Assembly (NCBI RefSeq): GCF_000069785.1
Contig: NC_010530.1
Location: 490,001 to 554,000 of the forward strand
Origin: Cupriavidus taiwanensis LMG 19424
Lineage (GTDB): Bacteria > Pseudomonadota > Gammaproteobacteria > Burkholderiales > Burkholderiaceae
Length of the DNA stretch: 64,000 nucleotides
Direction: 5' to 3'
The notes beneath the pieces were generated by a model. It saw only the letters and a program-made list of their open reading frames with translations, did no database searches and was not told the DNA's origin. Each line of letters starts with the position of its first letter. Within the stretch, counting starts at the first letter, position 1. The translations under genes were made by a program, and so were the position numbers. Shown here piece after piece: positions 50,098 through 58,926 of the stretch.

Positions 50098-51173
50098 GCA
50101 CCGCGAGCCTGCACACGGTGCTGTGCGACCTGCTCGGCTGCCGTTATCCGATCGTGCAGACGGCAATGGGTTGGGTCGCCGATGCGAAGCTGGTCGCCGC
50201 CAGCGGTAACGCCGGGGCTTTTGGCTTCCTGGCCGGCGCCACGATCCTGCCGGGCGACGTCGAGCGCGAGATCCTGCGCGTGAAGGCGCTCAGCGACCGG
50301 CCCTTCGGCATCAACTTCCACATGTTCCAGCCCAACGCAGAGGAAGTCATCGAGATGGCGATCCGCCACGGGCTGCGCGCGGTCAGCTACGGGCGCGGGC
50401 CGGACGCAAAGATGGTGGGCCGGCTCAAGGCCGCGGGCATCGTCTGCATGCCGACGGTGGGCGCCGCCAGGCACGCCGCCAAGGCCGTGGAACTGGGTGC
50501 GGACGTGGTCACGGTGCAGGGCGGCGAGGGCGGCGGCCATACCGGCGGCACGCCGACCACGCTGCTGCTGCCGCAAGTGCTGGACAGCGTCAGCGTGCCG
50601 GTGGTGGCGGCGGGCGGCTTCTTCGATGGCCGCGGGCTGGCCGCGGCGCTGGCGTACGGGGCGGCCGGCGTGGCGATGGGCACGCGCTTCCTGATGTCGG
50701 CCGAGTCGCCGGTGCCGGCGCAGACGCTGGAGCGCTACGTCAAGGTGCGTGACGCGGGGCAGATCCGCGTCTCGCTGGCGATCGACGGGCTGCCGCAACG
50801 GATGATCGACAACGACCTGCTGGTCGGACTGGAAAAGGCTGGCCCGCTGCGCCGCACGTGGCTCGCGCTTGCCGCCGCGCGCAAGTGGCAAGCGCGCACC
50901 GGCATGCGCAGCACGCAGCTGCTGGCGACCGCCTGGCGCGCGATGCGGGAGCAGGACTACAGCGCCGCGCAAACGCTGATGGCCGCCAACGCGCCGGTGC
51001 TGATCCAGCGCGCGATGGTGGAGGGGTGCCCGGATGAGGGCGTGTTGCCCAGCGGGCAGGCGGCCGCGGCGATCGGTGCGATCGAATCGTGCGAGCAGAT
51101 CGTGGCGGGGATGGTCGGGCAGGCGCTGGCGCGGATGGAGGCGCTGGTTATGCGAGAGGCTGAGCTTCGTTGA
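50094..51173 (+). CDS. ipdC: IpdC-like flavin-dependent reductase
   Basis: 359 residues of the nitronate-monooxygenase-like TIM barrel. PIVQTAMGWVADAKLVAAS, GGEGGGHTGGTPTTLLLPQV, AAGGFFDGRGLAAALAYGAAGVAMGTRF and the C-terminal SGQAAAAI are shared with IpdC of the actinobacterial KstR2 regulon. IpdC is needed in ring-C processing, as an FMN-dependent enoyl-CoA-type reductase. Its place next to ipdAB is conserved. The stop is followed by a cluster of REP-like repeats. Confidence 0.9.
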   Translation: MSTASLHTVLCDLLGCRYPIVQTAMGWVADAKLVAASGNAGAFGFLAGATILPGDVEREILRVKALSDRPFGINFHMFQPNAEEVIEMAIRHGLRAVSYGRGPDAKMVGRLKAAGIVCMPTVGAARHAAKAVELGADVVTVQGGEGGGHTGGTPTTLLLPQVLDSVSVPVVAAGGFFDGRGLAAALAYGAAGVAMGTRFLMSAESPVPAQTLERYVKVRDAGQIRVSLAIDGLPQRMIDNDLLVGLEKAGPLRRTWLALAAARKWQARTGMRSTQLLATAWRAMREQDYSAAQTLMAANAPVLIQRAMVEGCPDEGVLPSGQAAAAIGAIESCEQIVAGMVGQALARMEALVMREAELR

Positions 51174-51181
51174 TGCGCCGG

Positions 51182-51328
51182 CCCTCTCCCCCAGCCCCTC
51201 TCCCGCAAGCGGGAGAGGGGAGCAAACCGGCGGCATGGGCAAGTGCCACATGCGTTCGGCATCCCGCCTGTGTACTCCCTCTCCCGCTTGCGGGAGAGGG
51301 CCGGGGAGAGGGCCGGGGAGAGGGCCGG
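51182..51328. repeat. Cluster of REP-like palindromes with tandem copies
   Basis: A ccccctctcccgcaagcggg-type palindrome lies at 51182-51221 and a second at 51274-51300, the latter followed by the 12-mer ccggggagaggg repeated twice more. The cluster fills the gap between ipdC and echA20 and could attenuate transcription inside the operon. Confidence 0.8.
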
Positions 51329-51396
51329 CGTTTCCATCGCAGCGAGCCGCAAAAAGCCGACCCAACGCACAAACCAACATGACAGGCAAAGCCACC

Positions 51397-52182
51397 ATGA
51401 ACACGAACGACCAACCCTTCCACATCGACACCGCCAACGGCATCGCCGAGCTGGTGATCGACCACCCCCCCGTCAATGCGCTCGACAATGCCGGCTGGCA
51501 TGCATTGGCCGAAGCCATCGACCGCCTCGGCACCGATCCCGCGGTGCGCGTGATCGTGCTGCGCGGCGAAGGCCGCGGCTTCTGCGCCGGCGTCGACATC
51601 AAGGAGCTATCGGCGCATCCGGAACGCATCGTCGGCGTCAATGCCGGCAACTACGCCACCTTCCGCGCCGTGCACCGCAATCCAAAGCCGGTCATCGTGG
51701 CCGTGCACGGCTTCGTGCTGGGCGGCGGCATCGGCATCTGCGGCGCGGCCGACATCATCGTGGCGTCGGCGTGCGCGCGCTTTGGCGTGCCCGAGATCGA
51801 CCGCGGCGCCATGGGCGGCGGCGCGCACCTGCAGCGCATGTTCGGCGTGCAGAAGGTGCGGGCGATGTATTTCACCGGCGAGATGATCGACGCCGCGGAG
51901 GCCTATCGCCTGGGCGCGGTCGAGCGCGTGGTGCCGCGCGCCGAACTGCGCGACGCCGCCATGGCGCTGGCGCGCCAGATCGCCGCCAAGAGCCCCGCCA
52001 TGCTGCAGCTGGCCAAGGAAGCGCTCAACGGCGTGGAAGACGGCAACCTGGAAGACAAGTACCGCTGGGAGCAGGGCTTCACGCTGCAGGCGTACATGAG
52101 CGCCGATTCCGGCGAGGCGCGCGCCGCCTTTGTCGAAGGCCGGGAAGCTTCTTTCGCACAGGGAGCGCGCGATGCAGCTTGA
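51397..52182 (+). CDS. echA20: Enoyl-CoA hydratase EchA20-like
   Basis: 261 residues from the ATG at 51397; an ATG at 51379 is also possible. LVIDHPPVNALDNAGW, GEGRGFCAGVDIKEL, VPEIDRGAMGGGAHLQRM and YRWEQGFTLQ align with EchA20, the crotonase proposed to hydrolyse a ring in the HIP branch of steroid catabolism before IpdAB. The long in-frame extension upstream crosses the repeat cluster and is not real. It overlaps the next dehydrogenase gene by 11 bases. Confidence 0.88.
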   Translation: MNTNDQPFHIDTANGIAELVIDHPPVNALDNAGWHALAEAIDRLGTDPAVRVIVLRGEGRGFCAGVDIKELSAHPERIVGVNAGNYATFRAVHRNPKPVIVAVHGFVLGGGIGICGAADIIVASACARFGVPEIDRGAMGGGAHLQRMFGVQKVRAMYFTGEMIDAAEAYRLGAVERVVPRAELRDAAMALARQIAAKSPAMLQLAKEALNGVEDGNLEDKYRWEQGFTLQAYMSADSGEARAAFVEGREASFAQGARDAA

Positions 52183-53338
52183 ATACACCGACGCCCAGCG
52201 CGCCTTCCGCGCCGAGGTGCGCGACTGGATGGCCGCGCACGTGCCGCGCACACCGCTCGAAAGCTTCGACACGGAAGCCGGCTTCGCCCAGCACCGAGCC
52301 TGGGAAGCCACGCTCAACCAGGGCCGCTGGAGCATGGTCACGTGGCCGGCCGAGCTGGGCGGGCGCGGCTGCGACCTGATCGAATGGCTGATCTTCGAGG
52401 AAGAGTACTGGCGCGCCGGCGCGCCGATGCGCGTCAACCAGAACGGCATCTTCCTGTTGGGGCCGACGCTGATGGAATTCGGCACCGAGGCGCAGAAGGC
52501 GCGCTTCCTGCCGCGCATGGCCGCCGGCGAGCATATCTGGGCGCAGGGCTGGTCCGAGCCCAACGCCGGCTCCGACATGGCCGCGATCCGCTGCAGCGCG
52601 ATCCGCGACGGCGATGACTATGTGATCAACGGCCAGAAGATCTGGTCGACGCGCGCGGTGTGGGCGGACTGGCTGTTCGGCCTGTTCCGCACCGACCCGG
52701 CGTCGACGCGCCACCACGGGCTGACCTTCGTGCTGGTGCCGCTGGATACGCCGGGCATCACTGTGCGGCCAATCCGCCAGCTCAACGGCCAGACCGGCTT
52801 TGCCGAGATCTTCTTCGACGACGTGCGCGTGCCGGTGGAAAACCGGCTGGCGGCCGAGGGCGCCGGCTGGCAGGTGGCGATGGCCACCGCCGGCTTCGAG
52901 CGCGGCCTGATGCTGCGCTCGCCCGCCCGCTTCCAGGAAACCGCGCGCGCGCTGGTGCGGCTGTACCAGGCCAACCGCGACGCCGCGGACCGCGACCCGT
53001 CGCTGCGCGAGGCGGTGCTGCGCGCGTGGATGGATGCCGAGGCCTACACGCTGTCCACCTACGCCACCGCGAGCCGGCTGGTAAAGGGCGGCCATATCGG
53101 CGCGGAGTCCAGCACCAACAAGGTGTTCTGGTCCGAGCTGGACATCCATATGCACGATACCGCGCTGGCCATCCTGGGGCAGGCCGCCGAAGTCGCGCCC
53201 GCCGGCCAGCCGCCGGGTTCGCTCGGCCACTGGCTGGACGGCTTCCTGTTCGCGCAGGCCGGACCGATCTACGCCGGCACCAACGAGATCCAGCGCAACA
53301 TCGTCGCCGAGCGCCTGCTCGGCATGCCGCGCGCATGA
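52172..53338 (+). CDS. Acyl-CoA dehydrogenase, FadE subunit (pair 1)
   Basis: 388 residues. FAD-dependent ACAD fold with EPNAGSDMAAIRCSAIRDGD, NGQKIWSTRA and the C-terminal YAGTNEIQRNIVAERLLGMP. It belongs to the FadE30/31-like subunit type. The next gene encodes a shorter ACAD, and in steroid catabolism such neighbours form alpha2beta2 heterotetramers. GGGAGC precedes the ATG at 52172, which lies inside the end of echA20. Confidence 0.87.
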   Translation: MQLEYTDAQRAFRAEVRDWMAAHVPRTPLESFDTEAGFAQHRAWEATLNQGRWSMVTWPAELGGRGCDLIEWLIFEEEYWRAGAPMRVNQNGIFLLGPTLMEFGTEAQKARFLPRMAAGEHIWAQGWSEPNAGSDMAAIRCSAIRDGDDYVINGQKIWSTRAVWADWLFGLFRTDPASTRHHGLTFVLVPLDTPGITVRPIRQLNGQTGFAEIFFDDVRVPVENRLAAEGAGWQVAMATAGFERGLMLRSPARFQETARALVRLYQANRDAADRDPSLREAVLRAWMDAEAYTLSTYATASRLVKGGHIGAESSTNKVFWSELDIHMHDTALAILGQAAEVAPAGQPPGSLGHWLDGFLFAQAGPIYAGTNEIQRNIVAERLLGMPRA

Positions 53339-53357
53339 CGGCACCCGGGGAATAGAC

Positions 53358-54431
53358 ATGGATTTCGCATTGACCGAAGAGCAGGAACAGTTTGCCGAGG
53401 CGATCCGGCGCTTCCTGATGACCGAGATGACGCCGGAGCTGACGCGCGAGCTGTGGGCCACCGAGACCGGCCGCTCCGATGCGCTGTGGCGGCAACTGGC
53501 CGACCAGGGCATGACCGCCGTGATGGTGCCGGCGGGGCAGGGCGGGCTGGGGCTGGGCGAGCTCGAATGGGCGCCGCTGGCACAGGCATGCGGCTATTTC
53601 GCGCTGCCCGAGCCGCTGCTCGACACCGCGCTGGTGGCCGCCGGCCTGCTGCGCGATGCCCTCGCCGCCGCGCCCGACGCGGCAACGCGCGAGCGCTGCA
53701 CCGCGCTGCTGGAACGCATCGCCGCCGGCGAGGCCCGCGTGGCGGTGGCGCATCCGCAGCAGCGACTGGTGGCCGACGCCCACGTCGCCGATGCCATCCT
53801 GTGCGCGCATCAAGGCGCCGTGCACCTGCTGCGGCCGGAGCAGGCCACGCTGACCGCGCGCACCGGCCTGGATCCCTCGCGCCGGCTGTTCGAGCTGGCG
53901 TGGACGCCAAGCGCCGAAACCGAGCTGGTGCCGGCCGGAGCTGGTGCCGGTCTCTGGGACGCGTCGCTGAACCGCGGCGCGCTCGGCGTGGCCGCGCAGC
54001 AGCTGGGCCTGACCCAGCGCATGCTCGACCTGGCGATCGACTACAGCGCGCAGCGCAAGCAGTTCGGCAAGGCCATCGGCGCCTACCAGGCGGTCAAGCA
54101 CCTGCTGGCCGACGTGGCGATCCAGCTGGAGTTCGCCAAGCCGGTGCTGCTGCGCGCCGCCGCGGCGCTGGCGCATGGCCTGCCGCATGCCGGCCTGCAT
54201 GTTTCGCATGCCCGCGTCGCCGCCGCGCGCTGCGCGTGGAGCGCGGCACGCCAGGCGATCCAGGTGCATGGTGCGATGGGCTACACCTGGGAGCTGGACC
54301 TGCAGATCTTCACCAAGCGCGCCTGGGCCCTGGCGGGAAGCTGGGGCGACCGCGCCTTCCACAAGGCGCGCCTGGGCGCGCACATCCTGGACGGCGAGCA
54401 CGCGATCGGTGCCGGCGCCACCTTTGCCTGA
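53358..54431 (+). CDS. Acyl-CoA dehydrogenase, partner subunit (pair 1)
   Basis: 357 residues. MDFALTEEQEQFAEAIRRFL at the start and QVHGAMGYTWELDLQIFTKR near the C terminus, where the Glu of YTWE is the usual catalytic base position of this subunit type. The FAD-binding loops are shortened, as in FadE-type partner subunits. It follows the other ACAD by 19 bases. The pair probably introduces a double bond in a bicyclic or side-chain CoA thioester. Confidence 0.87.
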   Translation: MDFALTEEQEQFAEAIRRFLMTEMTPELTRELWATETGRSDALWRQLADQGMTAVMVPAGQGGLGLGELEWAPLAQACGYFALPEPLLDTALVAAGLLRDALAAAPDAATRERCTALLERIAAGEARVAVAHPQQRLVADAHVADAILCAHQGAVHLLRPEQATLTARTGLDPSRRLFELAWTPSAETELVPAGAGAGLWDASLNRGALGVAAQQLGLTQRMLDLAIDYSAQRKQFGKAIGAYQAVKHLLADVAIQLEFAKPVLLRAAAALAHGLPHAGLHVSHARVAAARCAWSAARQAIQVHGAMGYTWELDLQIFTKRAWALAGSWGDRAFHKARLGAHILDGEHAIGAGATFA

Positions 54432-54455
54432 ATGGCCCGATTCCCGAGGAGACCA

Positions 54456-55613
54456 ATGACCATGAAAGACGCCTATATCGTTGATGCCCTGCGCACGCCC
54501 ACCGGGCGCCGCAAGGGCGGACTGTCGCACGTCCACGGGGCCGACCTGGGCGGCTTCGTGCTGGCCGAGCTGGTGCGCCGCAACGGCATTCCCCCGGAAG
54601 ACTATGACGACGTGGTGTTCGGCTGCGTCGACACCATCGGTCCGCTGGCCGGCAATATCGCGCGCAGCGCCTGGCTGGCAGCAGGCCTGCCGCTGACCGT
54701 GCCGGGCGTGACGGTGGACCGCCAGTGCGGCTCGTCGCAGCAGGCCGTGCACTTCGCCGCGCAGGCGGTGATGAGCGGCACGCAGGACGTGGTGATCGCC
54801 GGCGGCGTGCAGACCATGACGCAGATCCCGATCTCGTCGGCGATGCTGGCCGGACAGGCGCTGGGCTTTGCCGACCCGTTCTCGGGCAGCAAGGGCTGGC
54901 AGGCGCGCTTCGGCGATGCGCCGGTATCGCAGTTCCACGCCGCGCAGCGCATTGCCGAGCACTGGAAGCTGTCGCGCGAGGCGATGGAGGCGTATGCGCT
55001 GGAGAGCCACCAGCGCGCGGCCGCGGCGATCGAGGGCGGCCGCTTCGCGCGCGAGATCGTGCCGTGCGAAGGCGTGACCCGGGATGAAACCCCGCGCCCC
55101 GATACCACGCTGGCGAAGATGGCGGCGCTGGAGCCGCTGATGCCGGGCAGCGCGCTGACCGCTGCCGTGTCCAGCCAGACCGCCGATGCCGCCGCCGCGC
55201 TGCTGATCGTTTCCGAGGACGCGCTCAAGCGCTACGGCCTGACGCCGCGCGCGCGCATCGCCCATATGAGCGTGCTGGGCGACGACCCGTTGTGGATGCT
55301 GACCGCGCCGATTCCGGCGACGAAGCGCGCGCTGGAGCGCAGCGGGCTGCGCATGGCCGATATCGACGTGGTCGAGATCAACGAAGCCTTCGCCTCGGTG
55401 GCGATGGCGTGGCTGGCCGAGACCGGCTACGCACCCGAGCGCACCAACCCCAATGGCGGCGCGATCGCACTGGGCCACCCGCTCGGCGCGACCGGCGCGC
55501 GCCTGATGACCACGCTGCTGCACGAACTGGAACGCACCGGCGGGCGCTATGGCCTGCAGACCATGTGCGAGGGCGGCGGGCTGGCCAACGTCACGATTAT
55601 TGAACGGTTGTAA
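54456..55613 (+). CDS. fadA6: Thiolase FadA6-like
   Basis: 385 residues starting at the ATG at 54456 behind GAGGAGACC. Active-site Cys in VDRQCGSSQQAV, His in GHPLGATGARL and second Cys in MCEGGGLANVTIIERL. It matches FadA6 of the HIP pathway in many blocks, such as QIPISSAM and NPNGGAIALGHP. FadA6 cleaves a beta-ketoacyl-CoA after ring opening. Followed by a repeat and an SDR gene. Confidence 0.92.
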   Translation: MTMKDAYIVDALRTPTGRRKGGLSHVHGADLGGFVLAELVRRNGIPPEDYDDVVFGCVDTIGPLAGNIARSAWLAAGLPLTVPGVTVDRQCGSSQQAVHFAAQAVMSGTQDVVIAGGVQTMTQIPISSAMLAGQALGFADPFSGSKGWQARFGDAPVSQFHAAQRIAEHWKLSREAMEAYALESHQRAAAAIEGGRFAREIVPCEGVTRDETPRPDTTLAKMAALEPLMPGSALTAAVSSQTADAAAALLIVSEDALKRYGLTPRARIAHMSVLGDDPLWMLTAPIPATKRALERSGLRMADIDVVEINEAFASVAMAWLAETGYAPERTNPNGGAIALGHPLGATGARLMTTLLHELERTGGRYGLQTMCEGGGLANVTIIERL

Positions 55614-55616
55614 GTT

Positions 55617-55643
55617 CGTCGTTCCCGCCTGCGCGGGAATGAC
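55617..55643. repeat. 'gttcccgcctgcgcgggaat' hairpin
   Basis: A palindrome tcgttcccgcctgcgcggga plus aatgac in the 66-base gap after fadA6. Same family as 29646-29726. Confidence 0.7.
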
Positions 55644-55679
55644 GGTCGCCATTTTTGCGTGATCGCAAGGAGTAGGGAT

Positions 55680-56555
55680 ATGGGTATCTGCGACGGACGC
55701 ACCGTCATCATCACCGGCGCCGGCGGCGGGCTGGGCCGCGCCTATGCGCTGGCCTTCGGCGCAGAGGGCGCCAACGTGGTCGTCAACGACATCCGGCGCG
55801 ACGCGGCCGAGGCCGTCTGCGTGGAGATCCGCGCCGCCGGCGGCAGTGCGCTGGCCAGCGATGACGACATCACCACGCTGGTCACCGCGCAGCGCATCGT
55901 CGATGCCGCGGTCGATGCCTATGGCGAAGTCCACGTGCTTGTCAACAATGCCGGCATCTGCCGCGACCGCATGTTCGTCAGCCTGACCGAGTCGGACTGG
56001 GACGACGTGATGCGCGTGCACCTGCGCGGCCACTTCTGCCTGGCCAACCTGCTGGCCCGGCGCTGGCGCGATGCCGCCAAGGCCGGCCGCGCGGTCGACG
56101 CGCGCATCATCAACACCAGCTCCGGCGCGGGACTGCAAGGCTCGGTGGGGCAGTCCAACTACGCCGCCGCCAAGGCCGGCATTGCCGCGCTGACGCTGGT
56201 GCAGGCCGCGGAGCTGGGCCGCTACGGCATCACCGCCAATGCGCTGGCGCCGGCTGCTCGCACCGGCATGACCGAAGATGTGTTCGCCGACATGATGAAG
56301 GCGCCGGAAGGCGGCTTCGACTACTACGACCCGGCCAACGTTGCGCCGCTGGTGGTGTGGCTGGGCAGCGCGGATTCCGCGCAAGTCAACGGCCGCATGT
56401 TCGAGGCGGCCGGCGGCATGGTGTCGGTGGCAGACGGCTGGCGCACCGGGCCGAAGGCCGACAAGGGCGGGCGCTGGCAACCGGCCGAAGTGGGGGCGGC
56501 GGTGGCAGGGCTGCTGGCGCAGGCGCAGCCGCCCCAGGCGGTGTACGGCAGCTGA
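55680..56555 (+). CDS. SDR, MFE-2/Rv3548c-like 3-hydroxyacyl-CoA dehydrogenase
   Basis: 291 residues. TGAGGGLGRAYALAF, VVNDI (NAD-type Asp), NNAGICRDRMF and YAAAK follow the (3R)-hydroxyacyl-CoA dehydrogenase part of peroxisomal multifunctional enzyme 2, as in Rv3548c of steroid degraders. AAGGAGTAGGGAT precedes the ATG at 55680. It sits between the thiolase and ACAD pair 2, so oxidation of a 3-hydroxyacyl-CoA is likely. Confidence 0.87.
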   Translation: MGICDGRTVIITGAGGGLGRAYALAFGAEGANVVVNDIRRDAAEAVCVEIRAAGGSALASDDDITTLVTAQRIVDAAVDAYGEVHVLVNNAGICRDRMFVSLTESDWDDVMRVHLRGHFCLANLLARRWRDAAKAGRAVDARIINTSSGAGLQGSVGQSNYAAAKAGIAALTLVQAAELGRYGITANALAPAARTGMTEDVFADMMKAPEGGFDYYDPANVAPLVVWLGSADSAQVNGRMFEAAGGMVSVADGWRTGPKADKGGRWQPAEVGAAVAGLLAQAQPPQAVYGS

Positions 56556-56566
56556 GCGCGACGGCC

Positions 56567-57727
56567 ATGGAATCCTCCAATTCCGTCGAATTCGGCGTCG
56601 AACACCAGATGGTCCGCGACAGCGCGCGCGACTACCTCGCCGCGCACAGCGATTCGGCGGCGGTGCGGCGCGTGACCGAGGCGGGTCCGGCTCACGACCA
56701 TGCCCTGTGGCAAGCGATTGCGGGCGAGCTCGGCTGGTGCGGCATCGCGCTGCCTGAAGCCGTCGGCGGCGCCGGGCTCGGTGCGCCCGGGCTGGTGCTG
56801 CTGCAGGAGCAACTGGGCCAGCGGCTGGCGTGCGTGCCGTTCTGGTCGACGGCATGCGTGGCGGCGCCGTGGTTGCAGGGCAGCGTCGGCCACAGTGGAC
56901 CGTGGCTGGAGCGGCTGGCCGCGGGCGAGTGCCACGCCGCGGCGGTGTTGCCGGATGACGGTGGCTGGCACTACGACGGCGTCCGCATCGCTGCGCAGGT
57001 CAACGCGAATGGCTTCGTCTTGCACGGCAGCGCCGCGCAGGTCGCCGATGCCGCTGGCGCTGACTGGCTGCTGGTGCCGGCGCGGCTCGACGATGGCGAA
57101 CCGGCGCTGTTCCTGCTGGAGCCCGCCGCGCTCGCGCAGGATGCCCGCTTCGCGCTGGCGCCGCTGGACACGCTCGACCGCACGCGGCCGCTGGCGTCGC
57201 TGCGGCTCGACGGTCTGGCCGTTCCCGCCAGCGCCTGCCTGGCGCGCGGGGACGCCGCAGTGCAGGGGCTGGCCCAGGCGTGGTGGCACGGCAAGCTGAT
57301 GCTGGCCGCCGAGCAGCTCGGCGCGGCCCAGCAATGCCTGGACCTGACCGTTGGCTATGCAGCGGAGCGCATCCAGTTCGGCCGCGCCATCGGCTCGTTC
57401 CAGGCGGTCAAGCACCGCTGCGCGCAGATGATGGTGGTGGTCGAAGCGGCGCGCTCCGCCGTGTATGGCGCGGCGCAGGCGTGGGAGGCGGCGGTTGTCG
57501 CCGAAGCGCGGCTCGAGATCTGCGCCGCGGCCGTCGCTGCGGACGATGCCCTGCGCTTCTGCGCACAGGAAGCCATCCAGCTGCATGGCGGGGTCGGCTT
57601 TACCTGGGAGTACGACCCCCAGCTCTATTTCAAGCGTGCGCAGGCGGCCGGCCAGTGGCTGGGCGGCGCCGGCGTCGCGCTTGCCTACATTGCCGACAAC
57701 GGCCCGCAGGCATGGAGGACAGCATGA
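56567..57727 (+). CDS. Acyl-CoA dehydrogenase, partner subunit (pair 2)
   Basis: 386 residues. QLHGGVGFTWEYDPQLYFKR carries the catalytic Glu region of the shorter FadE type; AAERIQFGRAIGSFQAVKHR is also typical. The start at the ATG 56567 has no strong ribosome binding site and lies 12 bases after the SDR stop. Its TGA overlaps the start of the second subunit (ATGA), which supports a heteromeric enzyme. Confidence 0.87.
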   Translation: MESSNSVEFGVEHQMVRDSARDYLAAHSDSAAVRRVTEAGPAHDHALWQAIAGELGWCGIALPEAVGGAGLGAPGLVLLQEQLGQRLACVPFWSTACVAAPWLQGSVGHSGPWLERLAAGECHAAAVLPDDGGWHYDGVRIAAQVNANGFVLHGSAAQVADAAGADWLLVPARLDDGEPALFLLEPAALAQDARFALAPLDTLDRTRPLASLRLDGLAVPASACLARGDAAVQGLAQAWWHGKLMLAAEQLGAAQQCLDLTVGYAAERIQFGRAIGSFQAVKHRCAQMMVVVEAARSAVYGAAQAWEAAVVAEARLEICAAAVAADDALRFCAQEAIQLHGGVGFTWEYDPQLYFKRAQAAGQWLGGAGVALAYIADNGPQAWRTA

Positions 57728-58926
57728 AAGCAAATGAAGAGTCGGCATTCCGCGCCGAGGTGGCGGCTTGGCTGGCCGGGAACCTGGCCGGCGAATTCGA
57801 ATGCCTGAAACACCGTGGCGGGCCGGGCGATGAAGAAGCCTATCCCGAGCTGCGCAAGGCCTGGGAGCGGCGGCTGGCCGAAGGCGGCTGGACCGGGCTG
57901 GGCTGGCCACGCGCGCATGGCGGGCGCGACCTGCCGGTGATGCAGCAGGTGATCTTCCACGAGGAATACGCGCGCGCCGGCGGCCCGGGCCGCATGGGGC
58001 ATATCGGCGAGGGGCTGATCGGCCCGACGCTGATCGCGTTCGGCACCGAGGACCAGAAGGCGCGGCTGCTGCCCGGCATCCGCAACGGCACCACGTTCTG
58101 GTGCCAGGGCTATTCGGAACCCGGCGCGGGCTCGGACCTGGCCAACGTGCGCACGCGCGCGGTGCGCGATGCCGCCAGCGGCGACTGGCTGGTCAGCGGG
58201 CAGAAGGTCTGGACCTCGCTCGCGCATGAATCCGACTGGATCTTCGTGCTGGCGCGCTGCGAGCCCGGCTCGCGCGGCAGCAAGGGCCTGATCTTCCTGA
58301 TGCTGCCGCTGGACCAGCCCGGCATCGAGATCCGCCCGATCCGGCAGATGGGCGGCGGCGCCGAATTCAACGAGGTGTTCTTCGACGGCGCGCGCGCCGC
58401 GGCCGTCGACGTGCTGGGCGAGCCCGGCGACGGCTGGCGCATCGCCATGGCGCTGCTCGGCTTCGAGCGCGGCATCTCCACGCTCGGCCAGCAAATGCAG
58501 TTCACGCACGAGCTGGAATGGGTCGCGCAGGCCGCGCGCGACAACGGCAGCCACCGCGACGCGCTGGTGCGCCAGCGCATCGCGCGTGCCTGGGCCGGCC
58601 TGCGCGTGATGCGCGCCAACGCGCTGCGCATGCTGGCCGGCGCGGCGCAGGCGGGCCAGGACGGCGGCACCGCCTTGCAGCGCGAGGCACTGATCTACAA
58701 GTACTACTGGTCCAACTGGCACCGCGACCTGGGGCAGCTGGCACTGGACGTGCTGGGCCCGCTCGCCAACGTCTTGGATCCCGCCGACACGCGCCGCACC
58801 CGGCTGCAGCAGATGGCGCTGTTCTCGCGCGCCGACACCATCTACGCCGGCACCAACGAAATCCAGCTCAACATCATCGCCGAACGCGGGCTGGGCATGC
58901 CGCGCGAGGCCCGAGGACAGCCATGA
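57724..58926 (+). CDS. Acyl-CoA dehydrogenase, FadE subunit (pair 2)
   Basis: 400 residues. EPGAGSDLANVRTRAVRDA, SGQKVWTSLAHESDW, and the C-terminal YAGTNEIQLNIIAERGLGMP. FadE30/31-like. Coupled on both sides: its start overlaps the stop of the partner subunit gene and its stop overlaps the ipdF start, both as ATGA. Confidence 0.88.
   Translation: MKANEESAFRAEVAAWLAGNLAGEFECLKHRGGPGDEEAYPELRKAWERRLAEGGWTGLGWPRAHGGRDLPVMQQVIFHEEYARAGGPGRMGHIGEGLIGPTLIAFGTEDQKARLLPGIRNGTTFWCQGYSEPGAGSDLANVRTRAVRDAASGDWLVSGQKVWTSLAHESDWIFVLARCEPGSRGSKGLIFLMLPLDQPGIEIRPIRQMGGGAEFNEVFFDGARAAAVDVLGEPGDGWRIAMALLGFERGISTLGQQMQFTHELEWVAQAARDNGSHRDALVRQRIARAWAGLRVMRANALRMLAGAAQAGQDGGTALQREALIYKYYWSNWHRDLGQLALDVLGPLANVLDPADTRRTRLQQMALFSRADTIYAGTNEIQLNIIAERGLGMPREARGQP

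Noticed and set aside
51182..51328. Possible CRISPR array
   Set aside because: The repeats are palindromic, unequal in spacing and lack unique spacers of constant length. They are REP-like elements and no cas genes are present.
51034..51396. N-terminal extension of echA20 by more than 100 codons
   Set aside because: It reads through the end of ipdC in another frame and through the repeat cluster; the crotonase domain starts after the ATG at 51397.
52782..56855. 1357-codon open frame on the minus strand
   Set aside because: It is antisense to two acyl-CoA dehydrogenase genes, fadA6 and an SDR. Its Arg/His/Gly-rich composition is typical of antisense frames in high-GC DNA, and no domain is visible.
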